Shown here piece by piece: positions 44,635 through 54,954 of a stretch of 64,000 nucleotides of DNA (the stretch's first letter is position 1; each line of letters starts with the position of its first letter). The translations under genes and the position numbers were made by a program. Under the pieces are notes generated by a model. It did not search any database. It saw only the letters and a program-made list of their open reading frames with translations, and was not told the DNA's origin. Location: NCBI RefSeq assembly GCF_009720835.1, contig NZ_WNKZ01000006.1:1-64000 (forward strand). The letters run 5' to 3'. Source of the stretch: Pseudoduganella buxea. GTDB lineage: Bacteria; Pseudomonadota; Gammaproteobacteria; Burkholderiales; Burkholderiaceae_D.

Positions 44635-45936
44635 ATGCCCGATCACGCCCGCCGCCGTGCCCTCGCCGGCCTGACTTCCCTGGCCGCCCTGGCGGCCTTC
44701 GCACCGCGCGCGCCGGCAGCTTCCCCTGGCCTCACGGCCGCGCAGCTGCAGGCCGACCTGGCCTTCCTGCGCAAGACGCTGGCCGACACCCATCCGGACC
44801 TGCGCTTCTCCGTTGACCCCGCCGCGCTCGACGCAGGGCTGGCCGGGCTGGCGGCCAGGATCACGGACGGCATGACGCGCGACGCCGCCTGGGCCCTGCT
44901 GGCGACCATCAATCCCCTGTTCGCCGACGCCCACCTGTGCGTGACGTGGCCCGACTGGCGCGGCGCCGTGCATGCCCACCTGGACGGCGGCGGCACCCTG
45001 TTCCCCTATGAGGTGACGTTGGACGCAAGCGGCCTCGCCATCGACACCCTGCTGGGCGGCGCGGCCACGCCGCTGCGGGGCGCGCGCATCGTCGCCATCG
45101 ACGGCGAACCGGCCGGCGCCGTCACGGCGGCGCTGCTGGCGCGGGTGCACGGCGACACGGCACGCTTTCGCATGCACCTGCTGGGCCGGCGCTGGTGGTT
45201 CTACCACTGGAAGCTGCGCGGCGCGCCGGCCAGCCACCACCTGACCTTGACGCACAACGGCCGCACGTGGACCGTCTTCACGCCCGCCAGCGCGGCCACG
45301 CCCGACCTGCTGCAACAGGAGGCGTCGTTCGAACGCCAGTTCAGCCTCGACTTCGAGCCTGATGGCAGCGCCGTGCTGACGGTGGGCTCGTTCGGGCCCA
45401 CCGATCCCGCGCGCGTGCAGGCCTTCCTGCGCGAAGCGTTCGCCACCTTGCGCGAACGCCGCACGCGCAGCCTGGTGATCGACATTTCGGCCAACGGCGG
45501 CGGCGACGACGCCGTCTGGCTCGACGGCCTGCTGCCTTGCCTGGCGACGCAGCCCTACCGCACGGGATCGACGTATCGCAAGAAGGTGCTGGAGACGAAT
45601 GCGGCGAAGGGCGAGCGGGCCGGCGACGTCGTCACGGGCGAAATTACGACGTGGCGTCCGCCGCAGCCGGACCACCCGCTGCGTTTCGCCGGCAAGGTGC
45701 GCGTCGCCATCGGGCCGGCCACGTATTCCTCGGCCATCCTGTTCGCCAACGTGATGCGCGACTTCGGCTTCGCCACGCTGGCCGGCACCGGCGGCGCGGC
45801 CCGCCGCGCGCAATCAGGCGGCGTGCGCAATTTCACCTTGCCCAATTCGGGACTGGCCCTGTCCGTGCCCCGCTTCGTGCTCGATCCGCCCGCCGGCGGC
45901 CCGCCCGGCGCCCTGCTCGAACCGGACAAGGCCTAA
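44635..45936 (+). CDS. S41-family peptidase-like exported protein
   Basis: 433 aa from MPDHARRRALAGL, 28 bp past phrB; the leader (residues about 1-28) has clustered Arg and could be Tat or Sec. The C-terminal half has the S41 layout: AVLTVGSFGP, SLVIDISANGGGDDAVW and GPATYSSAILFANVMRDFG, with the likely nucleophile Ser in YSSA. The usual GExTGGxxxxYG that follows is changed to AGTGGAARRAQSGG, so the catalytic base is not evident. It may be active with altered chemistry or be non-catalytic. Substrate is unknown. Confidence 0.75.
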   Translation: MPDHARRRALAGLTSLAALAAFAPRAPAASPGLTAAQLQADLAFLRKTLADTHPDLRFSVDPAALDAGLAGLAARITDGMTRDAAWALLATINPLFADAHLCVTWPDWRGAVHAHLDGGGTLFPYEVTLDASGLAIDTLLGGAATPLRGARIVAIDGEPAGAVTAALLARVHGDTARFRMHLLGRRWWFYHWKLRGAPASHHLTLTHNGRTWTVFTPASAATPDLLQQEASFERQFSLDFEPDGSAVLTVGSFGPTDPARVQAFLREAFATLRERRTRSLVIDISANGGGDDAVWLDGLLPCLATQPYRTGSTYRKKVLETNAAKGERAGDVVTGEITTWRPPQPDHPLRFAGKVRVAIGPATYSSAILFANVMRDFGFATLAGTGGAARRAQSGGVRNFTLPNSGLALSVPRFVLDPPAGGPPGALLEPDKA

Positions 45937-45945
45937 GCCTCCCGG

Positions 45946-46059
45946 GAAAATTCGGGGACAGTCCCGGAAAAGTCCGGGGCACTTGGGAAAATTCGGGGAC
46001 TGTCCCCGAATTCTGGTCGTGGCGTGTCGGAGAAGTCCGGGACTGTCCCGGACTTCTCC
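45946..46059. repeat. Cluster of three GGGGACwGTCCCC-type palindromes
   Basis: Three units lie in the 140-bp gap between the S41 gene and convergent pilL. An imperfect one is at about 45947-45980. A perfect 11-T-11 palindrome spans 45990-46012 (AATTCGGGGAC arm). A perfect 15-T-15 palindrome spans 46029-46059 (GGAGAAGTCCGGGAC arm). Stems differ but the GAC-T-GTC centre is shared. Confidence 0.88.
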
Positions 46060-46076
46060 TGGCACCGCCGCCGCGC

Positions 46077-49000
46077 TCAGCCTGCCGGCAGCAGCCCGGC
46101 GATGGCGCCCAGCAGGATCGACTCCTGGAACGGCTTGCCGAAGTAGGCGTTGACGCCCAGTTGCATGGCGTAGTTGCGGTGCTTGTCGGCGCTGCGCGAG
46201 GTAATCATGATGATGGGGATGTCATCCGTGCGGGCATCGCCCCGTACGTTGCGGGTCAGGTCGAAGCCGTCCATGCGCGGCATTTCGATATCGACCAGCA
46301 TCAGGTCCGGCAAGGCGCCGCCCTGGCGCTCGTGCAGCTGTTCAAGCGCGTCGACGCCGTCCTTGGCCAGCAGCACCGTGTAGCCTTCCCGCTCCAGCAG
46401 CCGCTGCGTGACCTTGCGTACCGTCAGCGAATCGTCCACCACCATGATGGTGCTGGCCGCCGCCTTGGCGGCCGGGTCGACACCAGCGGCCGGCGCCGCC
46501 ACCTGCAGTTCCGGATGCTGCGCCACGTGCTGCATCAGCAGGATGGGGTTCAGGATTAATACGATCTCGCCCGAACCCAGCACGGTGGCGCCGGCCAGGC
46601 CCGGCACGCGGGCCAGTTGCGGGCCGATGTTCTTGACCACCACTTCGCGGTTGCCGAGGATTTCGTCGGCCTGCACCACCAGCCGCTCGGCGCCGGCGCG
46701 CAGCACCAGCACGGGGTGGGAGCGCTGCGCCAGCGGCCGCGCGCCCGTGTCGCCCAGCAGGGTGGGCAGATAATGCACGGGCAGCGCCTGGCCGTGCACG
46801 TCCAGGGTGCCCCGCTCGAGCATGCCGGCCCGTACCTGCAGCACCTGCTCGACCAGCACGGCCGGCAGCGCGTGAGTGCGGCCACCGGCGGCCAGCAGCA
46901 CCACCTGCGTCACGGCCAGGGTCAGGGGCAGGTGGATCGTGAAGCGCGTGCCCTGCCCATCCGTGCTGACGGTTTCGACGCGCCCGCCCAGGGCCTGGGC
47001 TTCGGAGCGCACCACGTCCATGCCGACGCCCCGTCCGGCCAGTTCCGTCAGGGTGTCGGCCGTCGAGAAGCCGGGCTGGAAGATCAGGTCGGCCACGGCC
47101 GCATCGTCCAGCGCCGCATCCTCGCCCAGCAGCCCGAGGCTGCGGGCCTTGGCGCGGATGCGGTCCAGGTCCAGGCCCGCACCGTCGTCGGAAAACGCCA
47201 GCACGATCTCGTTGCCCTGCTGGCTCACCTGCACCAGCAGTTCGCCCGTTTCGGCCTTGCCGGCGGCGGCACGCGCCGTGCGTGGCTCGATGCCGTGCAC
47301 GATGGCGTTGCGCAGCAGGTGTTCGAACGGGGCCGCCATCCGTTCCAGCACGCCCCGGTCCATTTCGACGCCGGCGCCGCGCAGGTCCAGGTTGACCCGC
47401 TTGTCCAGCTCCTTGGCGCTCTGGCGCGCCACCCGGTACAGCCGCTCGGCGATGCTGCCGAAGGGGACCATCCGCACCCGCATCAGGTCGCGCTGCAGCT
47501 CGCGCGTCATGCGCGCCTGCTGCACCAGGTCGTCGCTGGCGCTGTCGACGGAGCGCACCAGGCTGTCGTGGAAGGAGCCGACGTCGTCGACGCTTTCGGC
47601 CATCATCCGTGTCAGCTCCTGCAACCGCGTGAAGCGGTCGAATTCGAGGGGATCGAATTCCCGTTCGCCGGCCACCGACAGGCGCGACGCGATCTGCGAT
47701 TCGGCCTGCACTTCCACTTCGCGCAACTGGCGGCGCAGCCGCGCCAGGTTTTCCTGGAAGTCGGACAAGGCCGTGCGCAGCGTACCCACTTCGTTTTCCA
47801 GCCGCGAGCGGGAAATCGCCACTTCGCCGGCCTGGTTGACGAGGCGGTCGAGCAGGTCGGCCCGCACGCGCACCAGCGGCACCTGGGCGGCGGCATCACC
47901 GGCATCGGCCGGCGCGCCTTGCGGCTGGGCAGGCGCGACGTGCACCGGCGAATCGGACGCCGGCGCCGCGGCGGCGCTGCGGGGATGCTGCAGCTGCTCG
48001 AACAGCAGCAACGCGTGATCGTAGTGCGCGAGCAGCTCTTCGAACGCGTGCGGCGTGGCGCTGCCGGCGTTGGCCATGCTTTCCACGTGCGTTTCGATTT
48101 CATGGGCGTGCTGGCCCAGGCGCATGGCGCCGGCCATGCGCGCGCTGCCCTTCAAGGTATGCAGCACGCGCTGCAGCGTGTTGGCGTGGACCGTCTCGCC
48201 CGGCGCCTGCTGCCAGGCGCGCAACGCGGCACCCACCTGGGGCAGCAGGTCCGCGCCCTCTTCCAGGAACACGGGCAGCAGGTCGGCATCGAGTTCGTCG
48301 TCCACCAGCGTGGCCAGCGCATCGGAACTGGTCGCCAGCACGACGATCTCGACGTCCTGCTCGTCCCCTGCCAGGTCCTCCGGCTGCACCGGCACCTCGG
48401 CCGCCGCCGGCGGTTCCGGCTCGGCCTGTGCCGGTGCGCTGCCGACCAGCGTCTCCACGGCCGGCGGCGCGGGCGGCTCGACCACCACGCCCGCATCCCA
48501 GGACTCGGTCACGGGCGCGGCTTGCGTCAGGGGCGGTTCGGCGAAGGCGTCGTCGAAGGCGGCGGCGAACAGGTCGTCGATGCTTTCGTCCTGCGTCGCC
48601 ACCTGCGGCTTGGGCGCTGGCGCGCCCCGTTCCGGCGCCGGGGGCGGTTCGGCCAGCAAGGCCTTGTAGGTATCGGCAAACAGCGCGTCCAGGCGCGCCG
48701 CCAGTTCGTCGATGGGTTCGGGCGGCTGCGGGGTGTCGTCGGCTTCGTCGGCGTCGTCCAGCTCCTGCGTCGGCGGCACCGGCTGCGCTTCCATCTCGGC
48801 CAGCAGGTTGTCGAGCTGCGCGTCGAGTGCCGTATCCGCTTGCGGCGCGCGTGCCAGGTCCTCGCGCAGCTTGTCCAGCGCGGCGATCAGCTCCGGCTGG
48901 TCGGACGGCATGTCGCCGCCGGCGAACGCGTGCACCAGCTGGCGCATGCGCTCGATGGCGAAATCGAACAGGTCGTGCTGGGCCGGATCGGGCGAGGCGG

Positions 49001-51608
49001 CCGGCTCCTGCTGCGCCTGCAGCACCAGTTCCAGCGCATACGACAGGTCGCGCAGGGCCTTGAAACCCACCGTGGCGGACGTGCCCGTCAGCGTGTGCAC
49101 GGCCTGCAGGGTGTCCGGATCGACGCTGCTGCCCGGCGCCTGGCGCCAGAGCGCGAAGTCGCGCGTGATGCGGGCCACCAGCTGCCGGGCCTCGGCGACG
49201 TAGATGTCGAACAACGGCGTGGGCACGGCCAGGCGGCCGATGAAGGTCATGTTCTCGTCCGGCGCGGCCGCTGCGGTGAAGGCTTCGGCTTCGGTGTGCG
49301 CTTCGGTATCGGCTTGCTCCACCGGTACGGCGGCCGCGTGTTCGTCCGTCACGTACGGCGGCGCCGCCGGCGCTTCGACGCTGCGGCTGTCGCGCGGCAG
49401 CACGAACGGCTCGCCGTCGCGCACGCGCGTGGCCGCTTCCACCAGCGCGGTCGCGTTACGGGGCGAGACACCCTTCGCCACCAGCTCGTCGACCCACCCG
49501 TTCAATTCGGCGGCCACCCATTCCAGCAGGCCGAACAGCGATTCGTTGACGGGGCGGGCCTCGGCCAGCCACACGTTCATCGTCTTCTCGACGGCGCCGG
49601 CGGCGTCGGCGAACTGGTTCAGGCCCACCATCCGGCCGCTGCCCTTGAGCGTGTGGAATGAACGGCGCAGCATGGCCAGGTTTTCCACCGAACCGGCATC
49701 CAGCCGGGGCTGGGCCAGGGTGCTGCCGACGAAGGCCAGCACTTCCTGGGCCTCGCCGATGAAGATCTCCAGCAGTTCGGCCTCGATGGCCTGGTCGGCG
49801 CGGCCCGCCGGTGCCGGCTCCGGCGGCGGCTCGGGCACGGCCTGCGGCGCGGGCGCGGCGACCTGCTCCTCCAGCACGGGAATGGTATCGGGACCGGCGA
49901 TCTTGCGGAACGGTACGGCGCGGAACGTGCCCTGGGCCGCATCGAAGGCGAAGCGTTCGCGCGCGCCGTCGGCGTTCTGCGCCAGCATGTCGACGAAGAA
50001 GCCCAGCGCGCCCACGTTCTGGGCAATGGCGTCCAGCGTGGCCGCATCGCTGCTGTCGTCCGCCAGTTTCGCGATGGCGCCGCGCACGTGGCGGGCCGCC
50101 GCCACGGCGTCGTCCTGGTCGGCGATCGCCAGCGCCCCTTCCAGCTGGTGCAGCACGCCGTCCAGCGCGCGCAGTTCGCCCGCCCGGGCCGGGTCGAGGT
50201 GGTACTCGTCGAGCACCTTCTCGACGTGGCGCAGGGCCGTCTTCATCTCCAGCGACAGCGCCACCACCGTGTCGTCCTGGCGCAGCCGCTGGGTCAGGCC
50301 GCTCTGCCACTGGGCCGGTTCCGGCGGCACCTGGCCCGCCACCAGGGCCTCCAGGCGCGCGCCGATGGTGTCGGCGTTGGCCGTGAAGTCGCCCGGCAGG
50401 TGGCGGATCTGTTCCAGCCCATGGCCGGCGAACAGCAGGGCCGTCGCCATCTCCAGGCCCAGTTCCTCGCTGCGCCCGGCCGGCACCACCGTGTTGGCCG
50501 TGACGACCAGCTGGCGCATCAGCGCGCCCAGTGCCGGCAGGTTCAGCTTGTCGCTGGCGGCGGCCACCAGGGCCAGGGCCTGGCCGAATTCGGCCGTCAG
50601 CGCCGGCGCCGGGCCGGACTGCTCCAGCCTTTGCCACACGGCGCGGGCCTGGGCCAGGCCTTCGCGGGCGCGCGCCAGCGCATCCGGGTCGATCTGGCCG
50701 TAGCGCTTGACGTCGTAATCGGGCGGCACCAGGCCGTCCAGCGCCCAGGCCCGGCGCAGCTCCAGTGCCAGCGGCGGCAAGGTGGCCGGATCGGCGGCGG
50801 CGATGAAGAACAGCGCATCGCGCAGTCCCGCTTCCGGCGTCTCCGGCGCACCCTGGGCCAGGCGGCGCAGCTGCAGGTTGATCAAGCCGAACAGCTGCTT
50901 GGCATACAGGCCGGCGCCCAGTTGGCCACTGGCCACCAGTTCGGCGAAGCCCTGCAGCGCCAGCCAGAATGCATGCGGCCGGCGCTCGCCCTGGGCCGCC
51001 GCCACTTCGGCGACGACGTCGCGCAGCGCCGCCGCGTGCGCCGCTTCGCCCGACTTCAGGTAAGGCAGCAGCGCGCGCTCGAAGCGCTGGCGCAGCGCGC
51101 CGAAATCGGCCGGTGCCGGCGCGCCCGCAGCCGGCAGTTCCGGCCAGCGCGACAGGTCGGGGAAGAACAGGTCGGCCGGGTGGATGCGCTGCGCGCCCAA
51201 CAGCTCCTGCAGCGCGCGGTAGTACGGGAACAGCCGCACCGGCTGGAACGGCTCGCCGTCAAGCAGCTCTTCCAGGTATTCGACGATGGCCTGGTACAGC
51301 CGGGCCACCACCTGCACGTTGTCCGTGCTGCACTTGAGGGTGCCGTTCTTGAAGCGTTCCAGTGCTTCCTCGGCCAGCTGCGTGAGCAGCACGACGCCCT
51401 CGACGTCGACCATCAGCAGCGCGCCGTGGGCCTGGTGCAGGTGCGACTTGGCATGGCGCAGCGCCGTGGCCTGATCTTCCGGCTCCAGCCCGCCCGCCTC
51501 GAACAGGGCCGTGCGGGAACGGCCCAGCGCTTCGCGGATCTCGCCCATGACCCAGGACAGCGGGCCGGTATCGAACGGAGGTGGAATCGAAAAATCGTTC
51601 TGGATCAT
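46077..51608 (-). CDS. pilL: Hybrid CheA-type histidine kinase of the Pil-Chp system
   Basis: 1843 aa. An N-terminal degenerate Hpt-like region (about 1-120) is followed by three clear Hpt domains with HTLKGS (His about 649), HTLTGT (about 836) and HTLKGS (about 1149), joined by acidic/Pro-rich linkers. Then come the dimerisation helices (about 1255-1330), the CheA ATPase (HLLRNAIVHGIE about 1430, DDGAGLD about 1472, GRGVGMDVV about 1526), a CheW-like domain (about 1585-1700) and a receiver (VVDDSLTVRKV; Asp about 1769 in LVDIEMPR). Shorter than P. aeruginosa ChpA (about 2470 aa). It controls type IV pili and twitching. pilJ ends 19 bp upstream. Confidence 0.93.
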   Translation of the reverse strand: MIQNDFSIPPPFDTGPLSWVMGEIREALGRSRTALFEAGGLEPEDQATALRHAKSHLHQAHGALLMVDVEGVVLLTQLAEEALERFKNGTLKCSTDNVQVVARLYQAIVEYLEELLDGEPFQPVRLFPYYRALQELLGAQRIHPADLFFPDLSRWPELPAAGAPAPADFGALRQRFERALLPYLKSGEAAHAAALRDVVAEVAAAQGERRPHAFWLALQGFAELVASGQLGAGLYAKQLFGLINLQLRRLAQGAPETPEAGLRDALFFIAAADPATLPPLALELRRAWALDGLVPPDYDVKRYGQIDPDALARAREGLAQARAVWQRLEQSGPAPALTAEFGQALALVAAASDKLNLPALGALMRQLVVTANTVVPAGRSEELGLEMATALLFAGHGLEQIRHLPGDFTANADTIGARLEALVAGQVPPEPAQWQSGLTQRLRQDDTVVALSLEMKTALRHVEKVLDEYHLDPARAGELRALDGVLHQLEGALAIADQDDAVAAARHVRGAIAKLADDSSDAATLDAIAQNVGALGFFVDMLAQNADGARERFAFDAAQGTFRAVPFRKIAGPDTIPVLEEQVAAPAPQAVPEPPPEPAPAGRADQAIEAELLEIFIGEAQEVLAFVGSTLAQPRLDAGSVENLAMLRRSFHTLKGSGRMVGLNQFADAAGAVEKTMNVWLAEARPVNESLFGLLEWVAAELNGWVDELVAKGVSPRNATALVEAATRVRDGEPFVLPRDSRSVEAPAAPPYVTDEHAAAVPVEQADTEAHTEAEAFTAAAAPDENMTFIGRLAVPTPLFDIYVAEARQLVARITRDFALWRQAPGSSVDPDTLQAVHTLTGTSATVGFKALRDLSYALELVLQAQQEPAASPDPAQHDLFDFAIERMRQLVHAFAGGDMPSDQPELIAALDKLREDLARAPQADTALDAQLDNLLAEMEAQPVPPTQELDDADEADDTPQPPEPIDELAARLDALFADTYKALLAEPPPAPERGAPAPKPQVATQDESIDDLFAAAFDDAFAEPPLTQAAPVTESWDAGVVVEPPAPPAVETLVGSAPAQAEPEPPAAAEVPVQPEDLAGDEQDVEIVVLATSSDALATLVDDELDADLLPVFLEEGADLLPQVGAALRAWQQAPGETVHANTLQRVLHTLKGSARMAGAMRLGQHAHEIETHVESMANAGSATPHAFEELLAHYDHALLLFEQLQHPRSAAAAPASDSPVHVAPAQPQGAPADAGDAAAQVPLVRVRADLLDRLVNQAGEVAISRSRLENEVGTLRTALSDFQENLARLRRQLREVEVQAESQIASRLSVAGEREFDPLEFDRFTRLQELTRMMAESVDDVGSFHDSLVRSVDSASDDLVQQARMTRELQRDLMRVRMVPFGSIAERLYRVARQSAKELDKRVNLDLRGAGVEMDRGVLERMAAPFEHLLRNAIVHGIEPRTARAAAGKAETGELLVQVSQQGNEIVLAFSDDGAGLDLDRIRAKARSLGLLGEDAALDDAAVADLIFQPGFSTADTLTELAGRGVGMDVVRSEAQALGGRVETVSTDGQGTRFTIHLPLTLAVTQVVLLAAGGRTHALPAVLVEQVLQVRAGMLERGTLDVHGQALPVHYLPTLLGDTGARPLAQRSHPVLVLRAGAERLVVQADEILGNREVVVKNIGPQLARVPGLAGATVLGSGEIVLILNPILLMQHVAQHPELQVAAPAAGVDPAAKAAASTIMVVDDSLTVRKVTQRLLEREGYTVLLAKDGVDALEQLHERQGGALPDLMLVDIEMPRMDGFDLTRNVRGDARTDDIPIIMITSRSADKHRNYAMQLGVNAYFGKPFQESILLGAIAGLLPAG

Positions 51609-51627
51609 GCTTGCCTCAGGCTAGTAC

Positions 51628-53934
51628 TCAGGATGAAATGCGGAAACGCGACACCGAGTTTTTCAGCTCCTGCGCCAGCACGGACAGCTTGTGCACCGAT
51701 TGCGCCGTCTGCTGCGTGCCCTCCTTGGTCTGTTCCGTCACCTGCAGGATATGCTGGATATTGTGTGCCACGCCGGTGGCCGACGTGGCCTGCATGCCGG
51801 TCGAATGGGAGATGCCCTGGATCAGTTCGGCCAGCCGGTTCGACACCTGCGAGATGTCCGTCAGCGCGGCGCCGGCGGCGTCGGACAGGCGTGCCCCTTC
51901 GACCACGCCCTGGGTCGATTTCTCCATGGCCGCCACGGCGTCGTGCGTGTCGGCCTGGATGGTCCGCACCAGCGCGCCGATCTGCTTGGCCGCTTCGGCC
52001 GACCGTTCGGCCAGGCGCTGCACTTCCTCGGCCACGACGGAGAAGCCGCGCCCGGCCTCGCCTGCCGATGCGGCCTGGATCGCCGCGTTCAGTGCCAGCA
52101 CATTGGTCTGCTCGGTGATGTCGGAAATCAGTTCCGTGATCTCGCCGATCTCCTGCGACGATTCGCCCAGCCGCTTGATGCGCTTCGACGTTTCCTGGAT
52201 CTGCTCGCGGATCTCGTGCATGCCCAGGATGGCGTTCTGCACGGCCGTGGCGCCCTGCCGCGCGGCGGCCACGGACTGGCGCGCCACGTCGGCCGATTCG
52301 CTGGCCGAGCGCGACACGTCGGTGATGTCCTGCGCCATGCGCACGACGGTGGCGCTGGCATCGCGGATTTCGCGGGCCTGCTCCTGCGAGGCGTGCAGCA
52401 GGTCGCTGGAAATGCCCTGGGCCTGGGTCGATGCGGCCGTCACGTGTTCGGCCGTGACGGTGACTCTTCCCACCAGCCCGCGCAGCTCCTCGACCGTGTA
52501 GTTGACCGAGTCGGCAATGGCGCCCGTGATGTCTTCGGACACCGTGGCCTGCACCGTCAGGTCGCCGTCCGCCACTTCCTGCAGCTCGTTCATCAGGCGC
52601 AGGATGGCCGCCTGGTTCTGCGCATTGGTGGCCTTGGCCGCCTCTTCCTGCTGCTGGGCCGTCAGGCGCATCGCTTCCGCTTCCAGGCGGCGGCGCTCGG
52701 CGCCACGGGTGCGGTTGTTCGAATCCTGCAGCAGCACGCGGCCGATCGCCGCTCCCGTCAGCAGGGTCATCATGCCGCCGGCGATCATCAGCCAGAAGGT
52801 CCAGTTCAGCGCCTCCTGTTCATGCCGGTAGCGTTCCAGCAGGCCGGCCAGGCGCTGGCGCAGGTCCTCGTTCTGGGCGAAGATCAGCCGCTCGGCGCTC
52901 TTGGCGGCGGCGAACTTGTCGAGCCGGGCCAGGATGGCATCGGCCTGGGCCTGGTAGGGTTCGAACTGGGCGCGCAACGCTTCGAGGCGCTGGCGCAGGG
53001 CTTCGTCACGCGTGGCGGCCAGCCCGAGGGCGGCGCTGCCGTTCAGGAAGCCATCCACCGTGGTGCGAAACACGGTGACGTCGCGGCCCAGCTGGAATGC
53101 CGTTTCCGAGCTGATGCCGCCGGAAGTGAGGAACTCACCGGCACTCCTGCTCATGCGCTGGGTCAGCATCGTCAGCCGGCCCAGCGCCGCCATCTCGCGG
53201 GCGGTGGCGCCACGCTGCAGCTTGGCTGCGGCGATTTCCTCGGTCAGGGCCAAGAGTTGCGGCGAGGCCGCATTCATCTGCTGCAGCGTCTTGTCGACGC
53301 CGGCCAGCGCGCCGCGCTGGTTCAGGATGGTCTCGGCCGCCTTGTCGGTGGCGCTCCATTTGGCGCGCGCCTGCGCCACCGCTTCCTGCAGGTCGCCGCC
53401 GGCCGCGCCAACGCTGCGGCCCTGGTAGGTGCCGCCCTGGGCCATCAGGCGCAGGTCGTTGGCCAGTTCGCGCCGGCTCTCGTCGAGCTGGCGGAACGCT
53501 TCGGCATTGCCCTGCACGGCGTTCGGCGCGGCCTTGCCGATGCGCTGCGAGTGCATCAGCGCGTCGCCCGCCATCTGCGTGCTGAGCGCGCCCATGGCGC
53601 TGTGGTGCACGTTCAGCGCGACGAAGGCCGCCGACAGCGCCAGGCTGACAGCCAGCGCCGTGACGAGGTAATTCAACTGGCGCGACGGCGGCAGGTGGCC
53701 GATCAGCGGCAGCCGGAAGCCCGAGGCGCTGTCGAGCACCTGCCCGGCCGGCGCCTCGCCGCCCCGCCGGCGCAGGGCGTCGCGCAGGCGCAGCGGTTCA
53801 TCCGCAGTGCCGGCCGCGCCGCCCGCGGCGCCTGCCTGGCCGGCGAACTGCGAATCGCCGAAGCCGCCGAATTCCGATCCCGGTCCGTCATGCCCCTGCT
53901 GCCGGGCGGCCCGCGAGAAAAACTTAAAACCCAT
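51628..53934 (-). CDS. pilJ: Methyl-accepting chemotaxis protein of the Pil-Chp system
   Basis: 768 aa from the ATG at 53934; AAGGGG lies 6 nt ahead. A Gly/Gln-rich cytoplasmic start (about 1-75) precedes transmembrane 1 (about 93-115), a large periplasmic helical region with PilJ-type repeats to about 385, transmembrane 2 and a HAMP-like linker. The signalling tip has [38 protein letters not shown]. It feeds PilL through PilI. pilI lies 38 bp upstream. Confidence 0.94.
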   Translation of the reverse strand: MGFKFFSRAARQQGHDGPGSEFGGFGDSQFAGQAGAAGGAAGTADEPLRLRDALRRRGGEAPAGQVLDSASGFRLPLIGHLPPSRQLNYLVTALAVSLALSAAFVALNVHHSAMGALSTQMAGDALMHSQRIGKAAPNAVQGNAEAFRQLDESRRELANDLRLMAQGGTYQGRSVGAAGGDLQEAVAQARAKWSATDKAAETILNQRGALAGVDKTLQQMNAASPQLLALTEEIAAAKLQRGATAREMAALGRLTMLTQRMSRSAGEFLTSGGISSETAFQLGRDVTVFRTTVDGFLNGSAALGLAATRDEALRQRLEALRAQFEPYQAQADAILARLDKFAAAKSAERLIFAQNEDLRQRLAGLLERYRHEQEALNWTFWLMIAGGMMTLLTGAAIGRVLLQDSNNRTRGAERRRLEAEAMRLTAQQQEEAAKATNAQNQAAILRLMNELQEVADGDLTVQATVSEDITGAIADSVNYTVEELRGLVGRVTVTAEHVTAASTQAQGISSDLLHASQEQAREIRDASATVVRMAQDITDVSRSASESADVARQSVAAARQGATAVQNAILGMHEIREQIQETSKRIKRLGESSQEIGEITELISDITEQTNVLALNAAIQAASAGEAGRGFSVVAEEVQRLAERSAEAAKQIGALVRTIQADTHDAVAAMEKSTQGVVEGARLSDAAGAALTDISQVSNRLAELIQGISHSTGMQATSATGVAHNIQHILQVTEQTKEGTQQTAQSVHKLSVLAQELKNSVSRFRISS

Positions 53935-53972
53935 CACATCCCCTTGTTTTCAACCTGAGGTGCCCGGCCGGG

Positions 53973-54572
53973 CTATCGGCCCACGTGCAGGAAACGTGGA
54001 TCGTGCACCAGCTGCCCGAGGTCGAGCCGCTGCCACGCCTGGCCTTCGCTGTCGGTAAACGTCTGCGCGCACCAGCCGTCGGTGGACGCATCAATGGCCT
54101 GCGCCGTCATGTCGCTCAGCCGGCGCAGGCCCAGCACGCGCGAGACCAGCAGCGCGCAGGGAAACCCCAGACCCGCGCCGAAGGTCACCAGCCGCGTGTC
54201 CGGCCCCGGCGCAATGGCCGGTCCGCCCAGGAAGCGGGCCAGGTCGGCCACGCCCGTCAGGTTGCCCCGCACATTGGTCAGGCCCAGGTACCAGTCGCGC
54301 GTCAGCGGCACGGCCGCCACCGGCTGGTTCGGCACGATCTCGCCCACCTGCGTCAGCTCGAGCAGGTAGCGCCGCGTGCCGATCAGCACCCCGAGGGCAC
54401 GCCCCGTATCGACGGCCCCGCTCTGCGCCGCCTGCACCCGCTCGAGCAGGCCCACCTGGTACTGGCGCAGGCGGCTGCGCCGCTCGGCACCGTCCGGTGC
54501 ACCGGCATCGTTCGCTTCATGCGTGGCGCTGCCATCGTCGCCCGTCAGGATCTCCTGCCCGCCGTTCGCCAT
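53973..54572 (-). CDS. pilI: CheW-like adaptor of the Pil-Chp system
   Basis: 199 aa with one CheW domain (about 50-195): GVLIGTRRYLLELTQVGEI, VPLTRDWYLGLTNVRGNLTGVADL and CALLVSRVLGLRRL. It couples the PilJ receptor to the PilL kinase at the membrane. The first 45 residues are variable. It starts one base after the pilH stop in the same operon. Confidence 0.92.
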   Translation of the reverse strand: MANGGQEILTGDDGSATHEANDAGAPDGAERRSRLRQYQVGLLERVQAAQSGAVDTGRALGVLIGTRRYLLELTQVGEIVPNQPVAAVPLTRDWYLGLTNVRGNLTGVADLARFLGGPAIAPGPDTRLVTFGAGLGFPCALLVSRVLGLRRLSDMTAQAIDASTDGWCAQTFTDSEGQAWQRLDLGQLVHDPRFLHVGR

Positions 54573-54938
54573 TTAACCCAGCGCCGCGATCTTGGACAGC
54601 AAATCGGCCGCGTCCACCGGCTTGACCAGGTATTCCTTGGCGCCCTGGCGCAGGCCCCAGATGCGGTCGGTTTCCTGGTTCTTGCTGGAGCAGATAATCA
54701 CCGGCACGTCCTGCAGTTCCGGATCGCGCGCGATCGAGCGCGTCACCTGGAAGCCGTTCGCGCCGGGCATCACGACGTCCATCAGGATCAGGTCCGGCTT
54801 GTCGGTGCGGATGCGCGCCAGCGCTTCCTCGCCATTCTCGGCGGTGGACACCTGGTAGCCCTGCTTGACGAGGATATCGGTCAGGTAGTAACGCTCGGTG
54901 GGCGAATCGTCGACGATCAGTATCTTTTTTATGGCCAT
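54573..54938 (-). CDS. pilH: Response regulator of the Pil-Chp system (PilH)
   Basis: 121 aa single receiver domain. KKILIVDDSPTERYYL gives the acidic pair, LILMDVVMPG the phospho-acceptor Asp, and VKPVD the conserved Lys. The SPTERYYLTDIL start is typical of PilH. In Pseudomonas PilH tunes pilus retraction and drains phosphate from PilL. Between pilG and pilI. Confidence 0.93.
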   Translation of the reverse strand: MAIKKILIVDDSPTERYYLTDILVKQGYQVSTAENGEEALARIRTDKPDLILMDVVMPGANGFQVTRSIARDPELQDVPVIICSSKNQETDRIWGLRQGAKEYLVKPVDAADLLSKIAALG

Positions 54939-54954
54939 GCTTGCCTCGCTGGTC

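Noticed and set aside
45946-46059. Possible short CRISPR-like array because of repeated GGGGAC units.
   Set aside because: Units are palindromes of unequal length with different stems and no regular spacers, and no cas gene is near.
46617-49661. A 1014-codon plus-strand frame opposite pilL.
   Set aside because: Composition is dominated by Arg/Gly/His/Gln and no domain is recognisable; pilL covers it fully in the other direction.
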